From: Cristatella mucedo | Lineage: Eukaryota > Bryozoa > Phylactolaemata > Cristatellidae | Length of the DNA stretch: 64,000 nucleotides | Direction: 5' to 3' | NCBI GenBank assembly: GCA_009760855.2 | Contig: WPIO01000001.1 | Span: 20,208,001 to 20,272,000 of the forward strand | Shown here: one piece after another, positions 11,641 to 21,939 of the stretch | How the letters are laid out: each line of letters starts with the position of its first letter | Numbering within the stretch: the first letter of the stretch is position 1 | Translations under genes and position numbers: made by a program | The notes under the pieces: generated by a model | The model's input: only the letters and a program-made list of their open reading frames with translations | The model's database searches: none | Told to the model about the DNA's origin: nothing

Positions 11641-11832
11641 GAGCCGGCTGCAGCCGATGCTGAAGCAGGGGCAGCTGGCGGACCGCAGAACCTGCGAGAA
11701 GGTATAGACGCTCTGATGAATGCCATGCGGCACCTGCTGCAAAACATCCAGATGGCTCCACCGCCACGCGAAGACGACGGCGGTGAAGAGGGTGATGGAG
11801 ACGATCTCGATGATGAGCAGGACTGGGACTAG
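11641..11832 (+). CDS. TCF25: TCF25 terminal exon with stop
   Basis: The acceptor 'tttgccttag' ends at 11640, after a short 220-bp intron. It has 64 codons including TAG at 11830-11832. It begins 'EPAADAEAGAAGGPQNLREG', continues with the helix 'IDALMNAMRHLLQNIQ', and ends with an acidic run (Asp/Glu-rich) closing in 'EQDWD'. Vertebrate TCF25 ends in the same way, with 'GLNRLMLAVRDMMANF' followed by an acidic EWD end. Confidence 0.9.
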   Translation, partial: EPAAADAEAGAAGGPQNLREGIDALMNAMRHLLQNIQMAPPPREDDGGEEGDGDDLDDEQDWD

Positions 11833-13079
11833 TCGTGAAAGCAAATGGCATCATAATGCCACGAAGGCCGTGGCCGGCAGCACGCGCCGAACTCAATGCG
11901 GCCTAGGTATCTCGGTGTATCTCCACTACACAAAGCAGCTGACTATGTGCCGTGCTGCCCTCCGTCTACTGTCCTCGGCTCCAGAGCATGTGATAAAAGT
12001 ACTTGGCTGAAATTCGGCCTAGCATCCTCAAGCTCCTGTGCCGCTGTGCCACTCCTACCATCAGTGAACGAACATGTTGACCCAGCAGCAACGCTGTATA
12101 CCACTCATTGCCGGCCGAAGCAGCAGTCGTTACAGAAACGGAACTACACCTTTGAGTGTATTTATGTATCACGGCTATTCACTGTTTTGCTGGTGTGGCA
12201 CCACTAGCCGGAATGCTTTATGCCCTGCTTGCTACTGCAACAGCTTGAGATTTAGTGGCAAGTGAGGATAAAAGTGCTGAGAACCGTTGCTCCAGTGGGT
12301 GCTCTGTGCTAGAACCTTTTCTCTTACATTGCGTCTAGAAAATAATTCTTTAGCCAATATGGCAGGTCTGCCTTTTGATGCCTGTCTCAAGCATTGAATT
12401 ACTGGATAGTTTGTGGTTGACACTTATGCTAGCTAATGTGGTGGTGCAAACCTGTTGCTATATCGGGGTGGTTAGTAGTGCATGTGCAGCTAGTAAGCGG
12501 GGCTTATGTGCAGTGCATGTGCGTGGAAAGATCCTGTAAGTTTGAAGATGTAAGACGTAATCATATTTCTTGTTCTAAACATGGTTGACCCTTCTGCAGT
12601 TTTTTTGTCAGATATCGATTGACAACGACTTAGCTGTTTTCGACTTCGGTGGAGACCGGCTCAATGTTGTCATTAATATATGGGTAGCTTTACTGGATTA
12701 TTTATCTTGATCGTGATGGTTTTTCACGTCGAACCGAGATATAGTCGTATAGTCTAGTCTTGGAAACTCGAATTTGAAATCGGATGTTCCGAGAACATCC
12801 CTGTTACTTCATGCATGTCGTAAAGGTCACCAGTATAGGTGAAGTATTCCGTGTTTGGGCCGATGAAAATCAGTTCTACCAGTCTCAAATTATTTCGATT
12901 CCCTGGTAGCTTTTGTTGCCGATGGCCACATTTATAACACCTAACTTTCCTAAATTGAATTACTACATTACTAACGCATAGTTAAATCACACACAAGTCA
13001 TACAAGCAAATATCTTTTCCGGGGAGCAAACAACTCTCTAGAGAGCAAACAACTCCCTCGAGAGCAAGCAACAAATAAA
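11833..13079 (+). other. Probable TCF25 3' UTR; candidate polyadenylation signal at 13074
   Basis: No coding potential is recognised after the TCF25 stop. The first AATAAA on this strand after the stop is at 13074-13079 (inside 'acaaataaaag'), which would give a 3' UTR of about 1.25 kb. It sits just after a short local duplication ('gagagcaaacaactccctc'). Cleavage could equally occur elsewhere; there is no transcript evidence. Confidence 0.3.
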
Positions 13080-13567
13080 AGAACACCTCGTCAGAGTAGC
13101 TTTCACAAGTGAATCTGTGCTAATGCGGAGCATTTGTCAGTCTTTGACTAGGTTTATGCAGTTGTGGCAATCGGGACCATAGTCACAGAAGACAATCACA
13201 TTAACGATACTTATGCAGCTATCGAAAACCATTTCATTCACATAAAGGAATGCTATGCTCGATCTCTCAACAGTATAACATGGCTCCATAAGCTTGCATT
13301 AAAGGCAGAGGCTGCTCTAAGAACAGCTAGGTGGTATTAAGAAGGATCGAGACATGAAACTAGTTAAATATTAGCCTGTGGCGACGTGCTTTATTCTTAA
13401 GAATACATTAATTGTAATTTTGTGCCTGGCGGCCTGCAGCAATGCCAGGACTTCACTCGGGACCAGAAGACTTTCAGAATTAACTCGTGACTATTCCAAA
13501 AAGCTTGCTGGTCGAGGGGCAGCCGTCGTAGATCATCGTAGGGCCAGACTGCCATACAGCAACTGTT

Positions 13568-13625
13568 AAGTGCCTAGACAGAGATTCACTTCTCTGATGG
13601 CGCTATGCAAATGTATTATTATTGT
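13568..13625 (+). repeat. L2/SINE-2 type 3' tail
   Basis: 'gtgcctagacagagattcac' then 'ttctctgatggcgctatgca' and 'aatgtattattattg': an isolated copy of the shared 3' module with an (ATT) tail. Confidence 0.55.
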
Positions 13626-13959
13626 ATAGTGACAGTAAATTAAAAGTGCATACACAGATTAAAGTTGAGTATGCAATCACCTGCACTACTTATCTTCGCC
13701 TCGGATATAGTGATCGAACACTGTGTATTGACGTCGTAGAGCCTTGTGTTCCCCCCCCCCCGTTTAATCGCTTTCTAGGTGGCCGGGTAGATAGCAGCAC
13801 GCTTTGTCATATTTGAAAATACACGAGTTGGGAAGTTTAAACTTTTACTCTGCTACTTTCGAGACAGCGTACATAATAGCCTTCCGAGCCGCGGCTGCAG
13901 TATAGTTCATGACCTGGATGCATGCTCTGAAAATGGAGCTTGGAAACAAGGGAAAACAA

Positions 13960-14105
13960 ACTGTCCGGTGGCCACCACCCGACATCCCGTTCGTAGTGGG
14001 AACTAGGAACTTCCTAGTTGCAAGAGTCGAACCTATGACCTAGGTCATGAAGTGTGAGCACCTTACCCCTAGGCTAAGACTGTTCTTGACAGGTCGGGTG
14101 TCTTT
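13960..14105 (-). repeat. tRNA-derived SINE head, minus strand
   Basis: On the minus strand, 'tagcctaggggtaaggtgct' (A-box-like) is followed 30 bases on by 'ataggttcgactcttgc' (B-box-like). This is the same promoter architecture as the other SINE heads here. No cloverleaf with intact acceptor arms is apparent, so it is a SINE rather than a tRNA gene. Confidence 0.55.
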
Positions 14106-14399
14106 GTGCTCAACCAGTGACCACGGACGATACACTGAGGGAGCTGTTGGCGAACACCAAGCTCTGCCATGTGACTGCTTTGTTGTAGGAATTGCCATGG
14201 CTCCCAATCGATCAACGGATACTGCTCTGGCCCAATAGGCCCACCATGGCTTGGCGCCTTCATACTTAGCTGAACTGCTGCACTAGTTTCAGCCGTCTCT
14301 CTTCAGCCCTCGAGTCCTCTGTGGGCAACACACGTTATCCGTTCCATCCTTTCGCATAAAGATCGTTAGCGACAGAAACGTTTGCTCTGCTGGTCCTAG

Positions 14400-14700
14400 T
14401 TTTCGCAACTCACTCTCAGTCACGAAACAGCGTCTTTCATGCTACCTACTGGGACACATAGTTTCCAACCGCCCTGAGCTGCTACTTCATTGCGACTCAC
14501 TTCCTCAGCAGCTCTCCTCTGACTCAGAAATGCTTCTGACTTTCTTTTTGTTTCGTGAGACTAACTCCGTTGGCCACTATATGCCCACAGAAGCCGCTTA
14601 CGCTTTGAGTTACGCTACATGAACGTTCTCTTGCGTAAAATTCCCACTTAGTCTTTGTTTAACTTGCAGACGGGAGATACACTACATTAAGGCACCTAAT
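14400..14700 (+). mobile_element. LINE-B 3' fragment (oldest-looking copy)
   Basis: Shares 'ccctgagctgctacttc', 'agctctcctctgactcag', 'gttggccactat', 'agccgctta' and the end 'gagatacactacattaa' with the copies at 16.6, 20.0 and 36.5 kb. More substituted than those. Confidence 0.6.
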
Positions 14701-14804
14701 GTTCCTTGACTACCTCAACGTATGCGATATTAATGAATGTATGTATCAGTAGCCCACAGTAAAATCCATAGAAGTACACTTCTAGAGCGATTTGAGCTAC
14801 AAAA

Positions 14805-14945
14805 GGACATTGCCGTGCTGGTTTGGCTCGGTAGTTTAGGTGCTCGCCCCGGCCAAGGTCGTGGGCTCGAGCTTGGCGGCATATTAGAATCGCCTGAATA
14901 GAGATGAAGTTCTCTTAGGACGCTATACAAATGAATTATATTTTT
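14805..14945 (+). repeat. SINE-2: tRNA-like head joined to L2-like tail
   Basis: Head: 'tttggctcggtagtttaggt' then 'ggtcgtgggctcgagcttgg' (A- and B-box-like). Tail: 'agagatgaagttctcttagg' then 'acgctatacaaatgaattat', the L2 3' terminal module. It shows directly that this SINE family carries the LINE's 3' end. Confidence 0.65.
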
Positions 14946-16109
14946 ACTTTTGTTCTAAAAGGGTATGACAGTACATCGTCAGTAAAGAGTGAGCCAGGCA
15001 ATTGTACTCAAACCTTGACTGACCAAATGAGCTGCCGAGTTTTGCACCAGTTGCAGACGAAGAGGTCGCGGTACCCTGTACTTGAACGACTTCCCGGATG
15101 ATCAGCAGCCATTTACAGGTACACTCTTGACATCTCTCACTCAGATAGGATTTGGCCCGATTTAAAACTGGTCCAGCGATATTGCAGGAGAACTTCCATG
15201 TCAACTCATGAAATTGTATAAGCATAGTTGTCACAAAGTGTACTGTCATGGGGGATAAAAAAAACAGCTTTTCGCATAGAATTTCTTTCGCTTTTCGGTG
15301 GATTGCAGCCTTGGCCGGTGCAATTCTATTGCAGTAGACTAGGGTGGAATTTTGCGAAATTGTATGGGTTGAAATGCAGCATACATCGGTGTATTCAATC
15401 TATGCTGGAGCTTCGCCAGCCGATTTATCTTGGATTTGAGGTGGCTTAACGTGGATTGCTGCCCGGGCTAACTTCTTGCAGCCGATTTGCACGAGAACGC
15501 ATGAAAAGTATCGGCTACATAAAAATGATAATGTACTAAAATGCTTACTCAAATTTAGGCTTCACATGCCGATTGCATGTCAATTTTAGCTTAATTAGAC
15601 TGGATTGAGGTGGCTTTCGGCTATTAATCGAGCCCGTTGATAGATCAGATGACATTTACACAATTAATGTTTTCTAAATGCACACAGGATGCACGGAAGT
15701 CAATCGGTACGAAAGCTCAAGATCACTGTTAGCCATCTACGGTTTGACTCGGCCTACTAGGAAATCCAAAGGTGAATTACTACTTTAACCGCCACATTAT
15801 CTGCCCGCAGCCGTTACACTACGGCACCTCTGCTTCCGGTCTTTATGAAAACGAACTGAATTTTGGTAGTCGATCGTTGCGTTTTAAATGTAACCCGTTT
15901 ACTAAAATGTTCAGAATATTTTATGCCGAATTATTTTTTTAAGGAAGTGGTCAGATTTGCTGCTGTGTTACTGAGGCTTCGACGGCGGCAGCAGCGGCAG
16001 ATCTCGTAGTAGCTGAGCTTTGTCTCATGCGCGTCGGCGAATGGCTGGGACGAGGCACATTTAGCACAAGCAAGATCCAAATGTCCATCGAGGGCGAGAC
16101 TCTCGTCCC

Positions 16110-16935
16110 GTATAACTTAACAATAATCATACGTTTGCATAGCACCCTCAGAGAACTCGATCTCTCTCTACGAGCTTTACTTATGCTGTTAATGAATGTT
16201 GTGTGCGCCTGCGGCTTCTGCTGTGGTAATTTAATTAGAGCCCTGACACTGATGTACATGACTCACCTGTGACCAATGGTTTATCGATTGAGGCACCGCA
16301 GCAGCGTCAGACCATTAATGCATGTTACATTTCTTGTCATCTGCTGTGATTAATCGAGCTCTCATATATGTACGCGTTGAGAGTAATGAAGAGAGTCTCA
16401 ATCACTCACGCCCGTGCTGTGACTCCGTGAGACCCCACAAGAACAGTCGCCGCAGGAGCCACTGTTATACAACAAAAGCGTGGTCGAATTGTTAGTGGTA
16501 GCATGCTCAATATGGATAGATGTGGCATGCACAGGGTCAGCAAGAAATATGGTTAGCAGGTCCTGAACTGAGGATCTCACTTCCAAGATTCTTACGCAAC
16601 GACAACTACTCTCCTGCTGCCGACTATGGCTCATCCTTTCCAGCGGTCCTGAGCTGCTACTTCCATGCTACTCTCTACCTCAACTGCTCTCCTGACTTAG
16701 CTGTGCTTCTCACTTTCTATTTGCTGCGTGAGATGAAGTCTGTTGGCTACTGAATGCATACCGAAAGCCGCTTAGGCGGTGCGTAACACCCACGTAGCCT
16801 TTGTTGCGTTGTGAAGTTACTGACGAAGATACATTACATTAGTAGCAGCGAACACAGTGTCAGCACGCATAAGCACATAAAGGACGAATCGCGTGAACCT
16901 GCTAAATGATTTGATAAAAAAGATACGTTTTTGAG
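16110..16935 (-). mobile_element. L2 3' end (minus) interrupted by other insertions
   Basis: L2 tail at 16125-16190 ('gcatagcaccctcagagaac'), then unrelated sequence, then L2 3' UTR at 16470-16555 ('gttagtggtagcatgctcaa', 'catgcacagggtcagcaag'), resuming at 16846-16935 ('cagtgtcagcacgcataagc', 'acataaaggacgaatc'). The gap 16556-16845 is a LINE-B insertion in plus orientation. Confidence 0.7.
16556..16845 (+). mobile_element. LINE-B 3' fragment inserted in L2
   Basis: It encodes a remnant of the LINE-B C-terminus ('LRISLPRFLRNDNYSPAADY' frame) and ends 'cgaagatacattacatt'. It is flanked by 'ttag' on both sides ('atggttag' and 'cattag'), a possible short target duplication. Confidence 0.75.
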
Positions 16936-17039
16936 TTGGAAAGCGGGAAGCGAGCAATAAACGGCATCAAGGAAGCTCTGGAGAGGCGTTCTCGCCAGAG
17001 GAGGGCCGTGGTGAGTACTGCATGCTGCCACTAACAACA

Positions 17040-17232
17040 CTAGCATGCTAACCCTGTGCATGTCACCCCTAACCATATTATTCATGCTGCTTATCAAGCA
17101 TGATTTTACTCACCATTCAATTGCATTTCACTTTGCAGCAAATTTTAAGCGCCTAGAGAGAGAGATTAAGTTCTCTGAGGGCGCTTTATCAAGTGCACTA
17201 TTATTATTATTATTATTATTACTGTTATTACT
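17040..17232 (+). mobile_element. L2 3' end, plus orientation, with (ATT)n
   Basis: 'ctaaccctgtgcatgtcacc', 'ctttgcagcaaattttaagc', 'gagattaagttctctgaggg', 'cgctttatcaagtgcac' then (ATT)n at 17203-17232. About 190 bp retained. Confidence 0.75.
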
Positions 17233-18199
17233 TCCCTGACTTTGAAGGCAGCGTCCTGCATGATAGTGAGCCGAGAAAAAATTCCGTGAAACTACTTGAA
17301 GCGCTGTGTCACCTGAGCGATGCCGCGAGCGAGCGATTCGCTCCTTCGTAGCATCATTCATCGAATGAACTGCCGGACAGAGTAGCCGCCACCGTTAAGG
17401 CTTCGCCAGACAGTACAACGCAGGCGGCCACCCTTAGGAGATACAGGCTCTTCATGGCTATGCTGCCACGAGGGCGCAGAGACATCCTCCCGTAGCGCCC
17501 CTCGAGCCGGCCGTCATTATTGCCAGCCGGCTGCACTTGTCAGACGCTGTCTAAGCCTGTAGCGCTTTACCAACACCGAGTTTAAATCAAAGAGACCGCA
17601 ATGCTATCATTCACGGACAATTTCAGCCGCGAGGTAGTCGCCATGAAATAATAGAATCACTCCAGGCTCGCCTGTCTACTCAAATGTGAGTTTTCCCACC
17701 GCAAATGTAATTATTTTAAAATTCAGACACGCGTAAGGTCTGTATGATGTTATCTGCACAGTTTACCAAACTTGGTACAGACCAAGCACAATAGTATTCA
17801 CGCTTGGCTCGGGAGTGTATGGCCTTGACCCTCTTGATGAAGCCGCAATGCGTCAAGGTTCAAGTATATGCTCTGCGATGTCTCCGTCAAAGCCCAGTCA
17901 GCAACCAACCCGAGCGGCACCATTTTGTTTGTATATACACGAAATACGCACATCTAAGCGCACGTTAATCGTGGCTACAGCGCACTTGATATGCTGACTT
18001 AAAAAAAAGATACATCTAGACTATATCATTTCAAGCTTAGTCCCCAGATGAATTCACACTGCGTGCGTGAGCAAGGCGCTTCACGATAGTAAAAGCATTT
18101 GTGTGCATTAGGTAAGCTCATAAGCGTTTGACGCTACGAGACACCTTACATAAGAACGAAAAGGGAAAGTGCCTCTTCAAAAAAACAAATTAGGCGGGC

Positions 18200-19060
18200 A
18201 ATGCGGTTCTTCACGGAATTGTAAGTATCTATGTGCACGCAGCATGCGTGTAGGCATTTTACGACACGATGAATCGACCGTAGAATAGTCTACTCTAAAC
18301 TGTTTGCGAAACAATAGCGCGAACGTGTCTGCTCTCCCCGCAGCTCTTCGCTTACTTGCATAGTTGTTCCGTTTTGGCTGGATTTTCAGCTTGATGATTA
18401 CATACGCTGCCAACTCAACGTACCCGCGGACGTCGGCGCGAAACGCGGAAGTAGCTTCCCGCGTGCTAGTTGCGGGGACGTTCGTGCGACTCGCCCAGCG
18501 CTGGAGGACGTATGGACGCTCGTTAACTAAGAGAACCATTTTGTGCTTACTGTGGTTTGATTATGATGCGCAGGCCGCTACTGCTCTTTTCCTAAACTTC
18601 TTCTTTTTCTCTTTTTCTTTTCCTAAGCAGCGGAGTGGGAGCGTCGTCGAGAGGGGCCTGTGCACAGCTCTGGTCAGCCTCCAAAGTAGGCGTGGCGGAC
18701 ATTGGCCGGTAACCCACTGGCGAGCAGCTGGTGGATTCATCATCGGCGTCGACCGCGGGACAGCAGCAGTCAAGGAGAGAAGAGTCAAGTGGGAGAAGAG
18801 GGCGAACGGAGCCGTGCGTTCTTTGGCTCCGCGCGTCGCATAATAAACTGACGGTGTCGTTCATCGGCTGGCTCTCTGCTGTGCGAATCGAACGGCACTT
18901 ACGAATTACCCTTTCCCGAGGATTAGTTTTTATAATAAGTAATTATACTTTCCGCGAGAGGCCGCTCGCGGCTCGCGCACGGAGGAGAGCGAAACGAGCC
19001 AGGCCTGTAGGCGCAGGAGGCCTCTAGGAGTGTTAGTTTCCGGTGGAGGGCGGCGCACAT
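18200..19060. other. CpG-rich block of unknown identity
   Basis: High CG density (for example 'gcgcgtcgcataataaactg', 'cgcgagaggccgctcgcggc'). Long frames on both strands are a composition effect, and none resembles a known protein to me. It could be a decayed CpG-island promoter or part of a GC-rich mobile element (its 'cataataaactg' could be an LTR-type polyadenylation site). It lies in the ZFR-TCF25 intergenic region. Confidence 0.35.
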
Positions 19061-19905
19061 CGCCTACGCTGATGACGAAACGATGGTGCTCCTGTTTCAG
19101 TATGCATTAGGCGCAATTTATTTCTGGAAGCATTCTGTCGTGAACGTCGCAGTTGCAACATCGCACAACTTCTCGCCGACCTGCACTGGCTTCCAGTCAA
19201 GCAACGCATCGACTTCAAGATTCTCTCATTCACTTTTAGGTTCCTTCATCTCTGGCTCCAGCCTACCTATCCGATCTAGTCGTCTACCAGGCTAAGCAAG
19301 AATCGTGCCACCTGCTTTCGGAATCTAATCGTTTACCTATACTTTGTACGAACCTCAAATCCTTTGGAGACCGTGCATTTAGTTCGCACGAGCACAAAGC
19401 GTGGAACTCTCTTCCGACTGGCGTCATGACATACCACATTTAAAAAGAAACTAAAAACGCACCTATTTATCACAGCATTTTTCTTAGTGTGTCCATATGA
19501 TTTGTCATTTACGTGCTTATGCGTATATACTATTACTGTGGCTCCGGCGGTGGCGAAGCAGAGCCGGTGAAATCTCACGAAGACAGCGCGAGCGTGAGCG
19601 GGAACGAGACTTTCCCTTTATTTCTCCCAGCGCGTACATATGCAAGAGCTCAATGAATCTCAGCAGACGTCAAGAAATATAACATACATTAGTGGCCTGA
19701 CGCTGCCCTGCGTCAATGGCTATTGGCCGCAAGCGATACATACATTAGTGTCAGGGCGCTTCGCTAATTACAGCAGACGCCGCAGGTGCACACAATGCGT
19801 GCTGACACTGTGCGTGTTGCCACTAACTACATTTGCATGCTGACGCTGTGCATGTCATCCCAAACCGTGCTATGCTTGTTGTCATTGAGTGTGCTACCCT
19901 AACCG

Positions 19906-20350
19906 CGATGGCACACTGGGTAAGGCGGTTGCTTTCACGACCTCGGGCCCGAGGTCGTGGGTTCGATTCCTGCGGTGGGCGATTACGCAAAGACATCTAC
20001 TCTCCAACTGCCGACTATGGCACATCTTTTCAGCGGTCCTGATCTGCTACTTCTATACTACTCTCTACCTCAACTGCTCTCCTAACTCTGCTATGCTTCC
20101 CACTTTCTCTTTGCTGCGTGAGACGAAGTCTGTTGGCTACTGAATGCGTACCGAAAGCCGCTTAGGCCGTGAGTGCGCTATACAAAACTCTCCTGCGTAA
20201 CACCCACATGGTCTTTATGACTTTGTGGAGTTACTGACGGAGATACATGACATGACATGATTCTTTATCGCCACTGCAAGCGGTGGTTGTAGCCGTAAAG
20301 GCTCTTCTGTCGCTATACAAAAAGAGGCTGTTTTATTAGCTAGGATTTTT
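19906..20350 (+). repeat. SINE-1 (tRNA-headed), split by LINE-B
   Basis: Head: 'actgggtaaggcggttgctt' (A box) and 'ggtcgtgggttcgattcctg' (B box). The tail resumes after the LINE-B insertion at about 20263: 'tttatcgccactgcaagcgg', 'aaaggctcttctgtcgctat', 'aggctgttttattagct'. Compare the uninterrupted copy at 61.02-61.20 kb. Flanked in L2 by 'taacc' on both sides. Confidence 0.8.
19985..20262 (+). mobile_element. LINE-B 3' fragment inserted into SINE-1
   Basis: It begins 'acgcaaagacatctactctc' (frame 'KDIYSPTADYGTSFQRS') and ends with (ACATG)n at 20245-20262. 'gatt' borders both ends ('gggcgatt' and 'catgatt'), consistent with a short target duplication. 5'-truncated. Confidence 0.8.
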
Positions 20351-20659
20351 TTAACCTTTTAATCGTGCTTCATTTGTGGCAAATGTAAAATGCCTAGAAA
20401 GAGATTGAGTTCTCCAAGGGAGCTATATCAAATTCATTAGTTTTACTGTTCATTAAGTTCAGTATTTTAAGAGCAGCTCACTGCCTGTGGACTCGCTTCG
20501 CTGAGTCGTAGTAGTTCCGTCCCGGAAGACATCGCTGCGCCATTTCGCCGAGCCGTTTCGCCGCTTGACGGAAGTGCGCCAATTGGCCACACGTGACGCA
20601 AGTGCGCCATCTTGCGGCAGACTTTCTCACTTTAGTTAGTAGAGATGATGCAGCTTTTT

Positions 20660-20815
20660 ATAATAATAATAGTAATAATAATAATGCACTTGATAAAGCG
20701 CCCTCAGAGAGCTCAATCTCTTTCTAGGCGCTTTACATTTGGTGCAAAGGGAAACGCGATTAAATCGGTGAGTAATATCATGCTTGATAAACAACATGAA
20801 TAACATGGTTCTTAA
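20660..20815 (-). mobile_element. L2 3' end, minus, with (AAT)n
   Basis: (AAT)n at about 20662-20685, 'gcacttgataaagcgccctc', 'tctttctaggcgctttacat', ending at 'gaataacatggtt', where an oppositely oriented L2 fragment begins. Confidence 0.75.
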
Positions 20816-20834
20816 CTCAGGTCACGTTTGAGTC

Positions 20835-21410
20835 TTGCTACAGGCAACCCTTTATTTACCCGCTTTATTTGCCACATCACACCACTCCTATGCTGACCTG
20901 CACTGGCTCAAAGTTAGGCAACGCAACGACTTCAAGGATCTATCATTCACTTTTGGGTTCCATAGTTCTTTGGCTCTAGCCAACCTATCAGATCTACCCC
21001 CACGCCAGGCTAACATCGTACCACCGCTTTTCTGAATCTAATTTTTTAGCTACACCTCGTAAGAACCTCAAATCCTTTGGAGAAAGCACCTTTAGTTCGT
21101 ATGCTACCAAAGCCTGGAACTCACTTCCGACTGTTCCGACTAGCGTCACAACGACCCTTGACTTGACTACATATAAAAGGAAACTAAAAATGCATCTATT
21201 TATCCCAGCATCTAGTGGGTCCATCGTCCTTTGACGCTGTACAAGCCACCTCTAACAATGTTGTGCTTGTTGTAATTGAGCATGCTACCACTAACCATTC
21301 AATCATGCTTACTTTGCAGCAAATTTCAAGTACACAGAAAAAGATTGTTTACAAGAAAAGAAAGAGTTCTCTGAGGGCGCTATAACATAATATATAAATA
21401 TATAGCATAA
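20835..21410 (+). mobile_element. L2 fragment, plus orientation, with 3' tail
   Basis: ORF-end sequence 'ctgacctgcactggctcaaa', 'gcaacgacttcaaggatct', 'aagcctggaactcacttccg', then 3' UTR to 'agttctctgagggcgctata' at about 21388. A short duplication-like insertion ('tgtttacaagaaaagaaag') sits in the tail. Head-to-head with the preceding minus fragment. Confidence 0.75.
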
Positions 21411-21489
21411 TAAATATTATCCCTCTAAGGCTCATCTGCGGCTATATGTAGGATTTTAAATTGAGTCGATATTAAATAGACAAATAAAT

Positions 21490-21665
21490 AAAATTCACTT
21501 GTATAGGGCCCTAAGATAACTTAATCTCTATTCATGTGCTTCACCACGGGGCTCGAGCGCACGACCTCGAGGGTCATCAAATACATCCACATTGATCTTA
21601 GTCGGAGGGGGGCCCCCAGCATCTTAACCCCAGGTCAGAACCGGCTATTGGGTGTTGTAGTAGTA
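21490..21665 (-). repeat. SINE-2 copy, minus strand
   Basis: The tail module 'cacttgtatagggccctaag' and 'ataacttaatctctattcat' is followed by B-box-like 'ggggctcgagcgcacgacct' and A-box-like sequence near 'cagcatcttaaccccaggt', all in reverse. Confidence 0.55.
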
Positions 21666-21939
21666 ATCGTCTTGTTTGCTCCTGAGGTGAAGTGTGTAGG
21701 CTCAACATGAAAGGTCCGATTTCGCAATGTTGGCCCGCGTCAGCTACTGCTGATTAACGATCAATAACTCGCCAATAAAATGTATCTTTGGAATACTTCT
21801 TACAGCTCGAGCTAACCATGGCCGGAGCTAAACCGTGGCCGGAGTTAAGCCGTGGTTTCTTGTAAGAAGGATTGGAAGCTTGTTTGGAGATATAGCTGCT
21901 TTGAGCAATATTGCCCTCACATGGCTAATTTGGGGTAAC

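Larger units (their letters stand above)
1242..11832 (+). other. TCF25: TCF25 gene, 3' part (five exons; upstream exons outside window)
   Basis: Gene span. The coding join is 1242-1479, 4316-4434, 5648-5906, 11268-11420, 11641-11832; all phases agree and the total is 961 bp (one base of a split codon plus 320 codons including stop). The family (TCF25/Nulp1, yeast Rqc1) is part of the ribosome-associated quality-control complex, where it works with the E3 ligase Listerin on stalled 60S-bound nascent chains; vertebrate TCF25 is about 676 residues, so roughly the C-terminal half is here. Recognition rests on consecutive signatures in the correct order: 'LDPDGDPLCVLLMIDCYAL', 'NLSKLPNFAYSVPLA', 'LQSALMMFPGLLMPLLD', 'LYIDRCHPCWK', 'DPLPPRDSIQSYERPER', 'LLPNFNP' and an acidic end finishing in DWD. 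I searched 1-1241 for the preceding exon and did not find it. Introns carry L2 and SINE debris. Function is by family, not shown here. Confidence 0.9.
19135..20455 (+). mobile_element. L2 copy (plus) containing nested SINE-1 and LINE-B insertions
   Basis: L2 ORF end at 19150-19450 ('ctgcactggcttccagtcaa', 'ccttcatctctggctccagc', 'gtggaactctcttcc') runs to 3' UTR at about 19540. After a 250-bp non-L2 stretch, the 3' UTR resumes at 19792-19905 ('gcgtgctgacactgtgcgtg'). It then resumes again at 20355-20455 ('ttaatcgtgcttcatttgtg', 'gcctagaaagagattgagtt', 'gagctatatcaaattcatta'). The interval 19906-20350 is a SINE that itself contains LINE-B. Confidence 0.8.

Noticed and set aside
18364-18864. 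159-codon plus frame and 90-codon minus frame in the CpG-rich block
   Set aside because: No domain, no splice context and composition-driven openness on both strands.
19906-19975. tRNA gene on the plus strand
   Set aside because: A and B boxes are present, but the cloverleaf arms do not pair well and the same unit recurs with a SINE body and tail at five or more sites.
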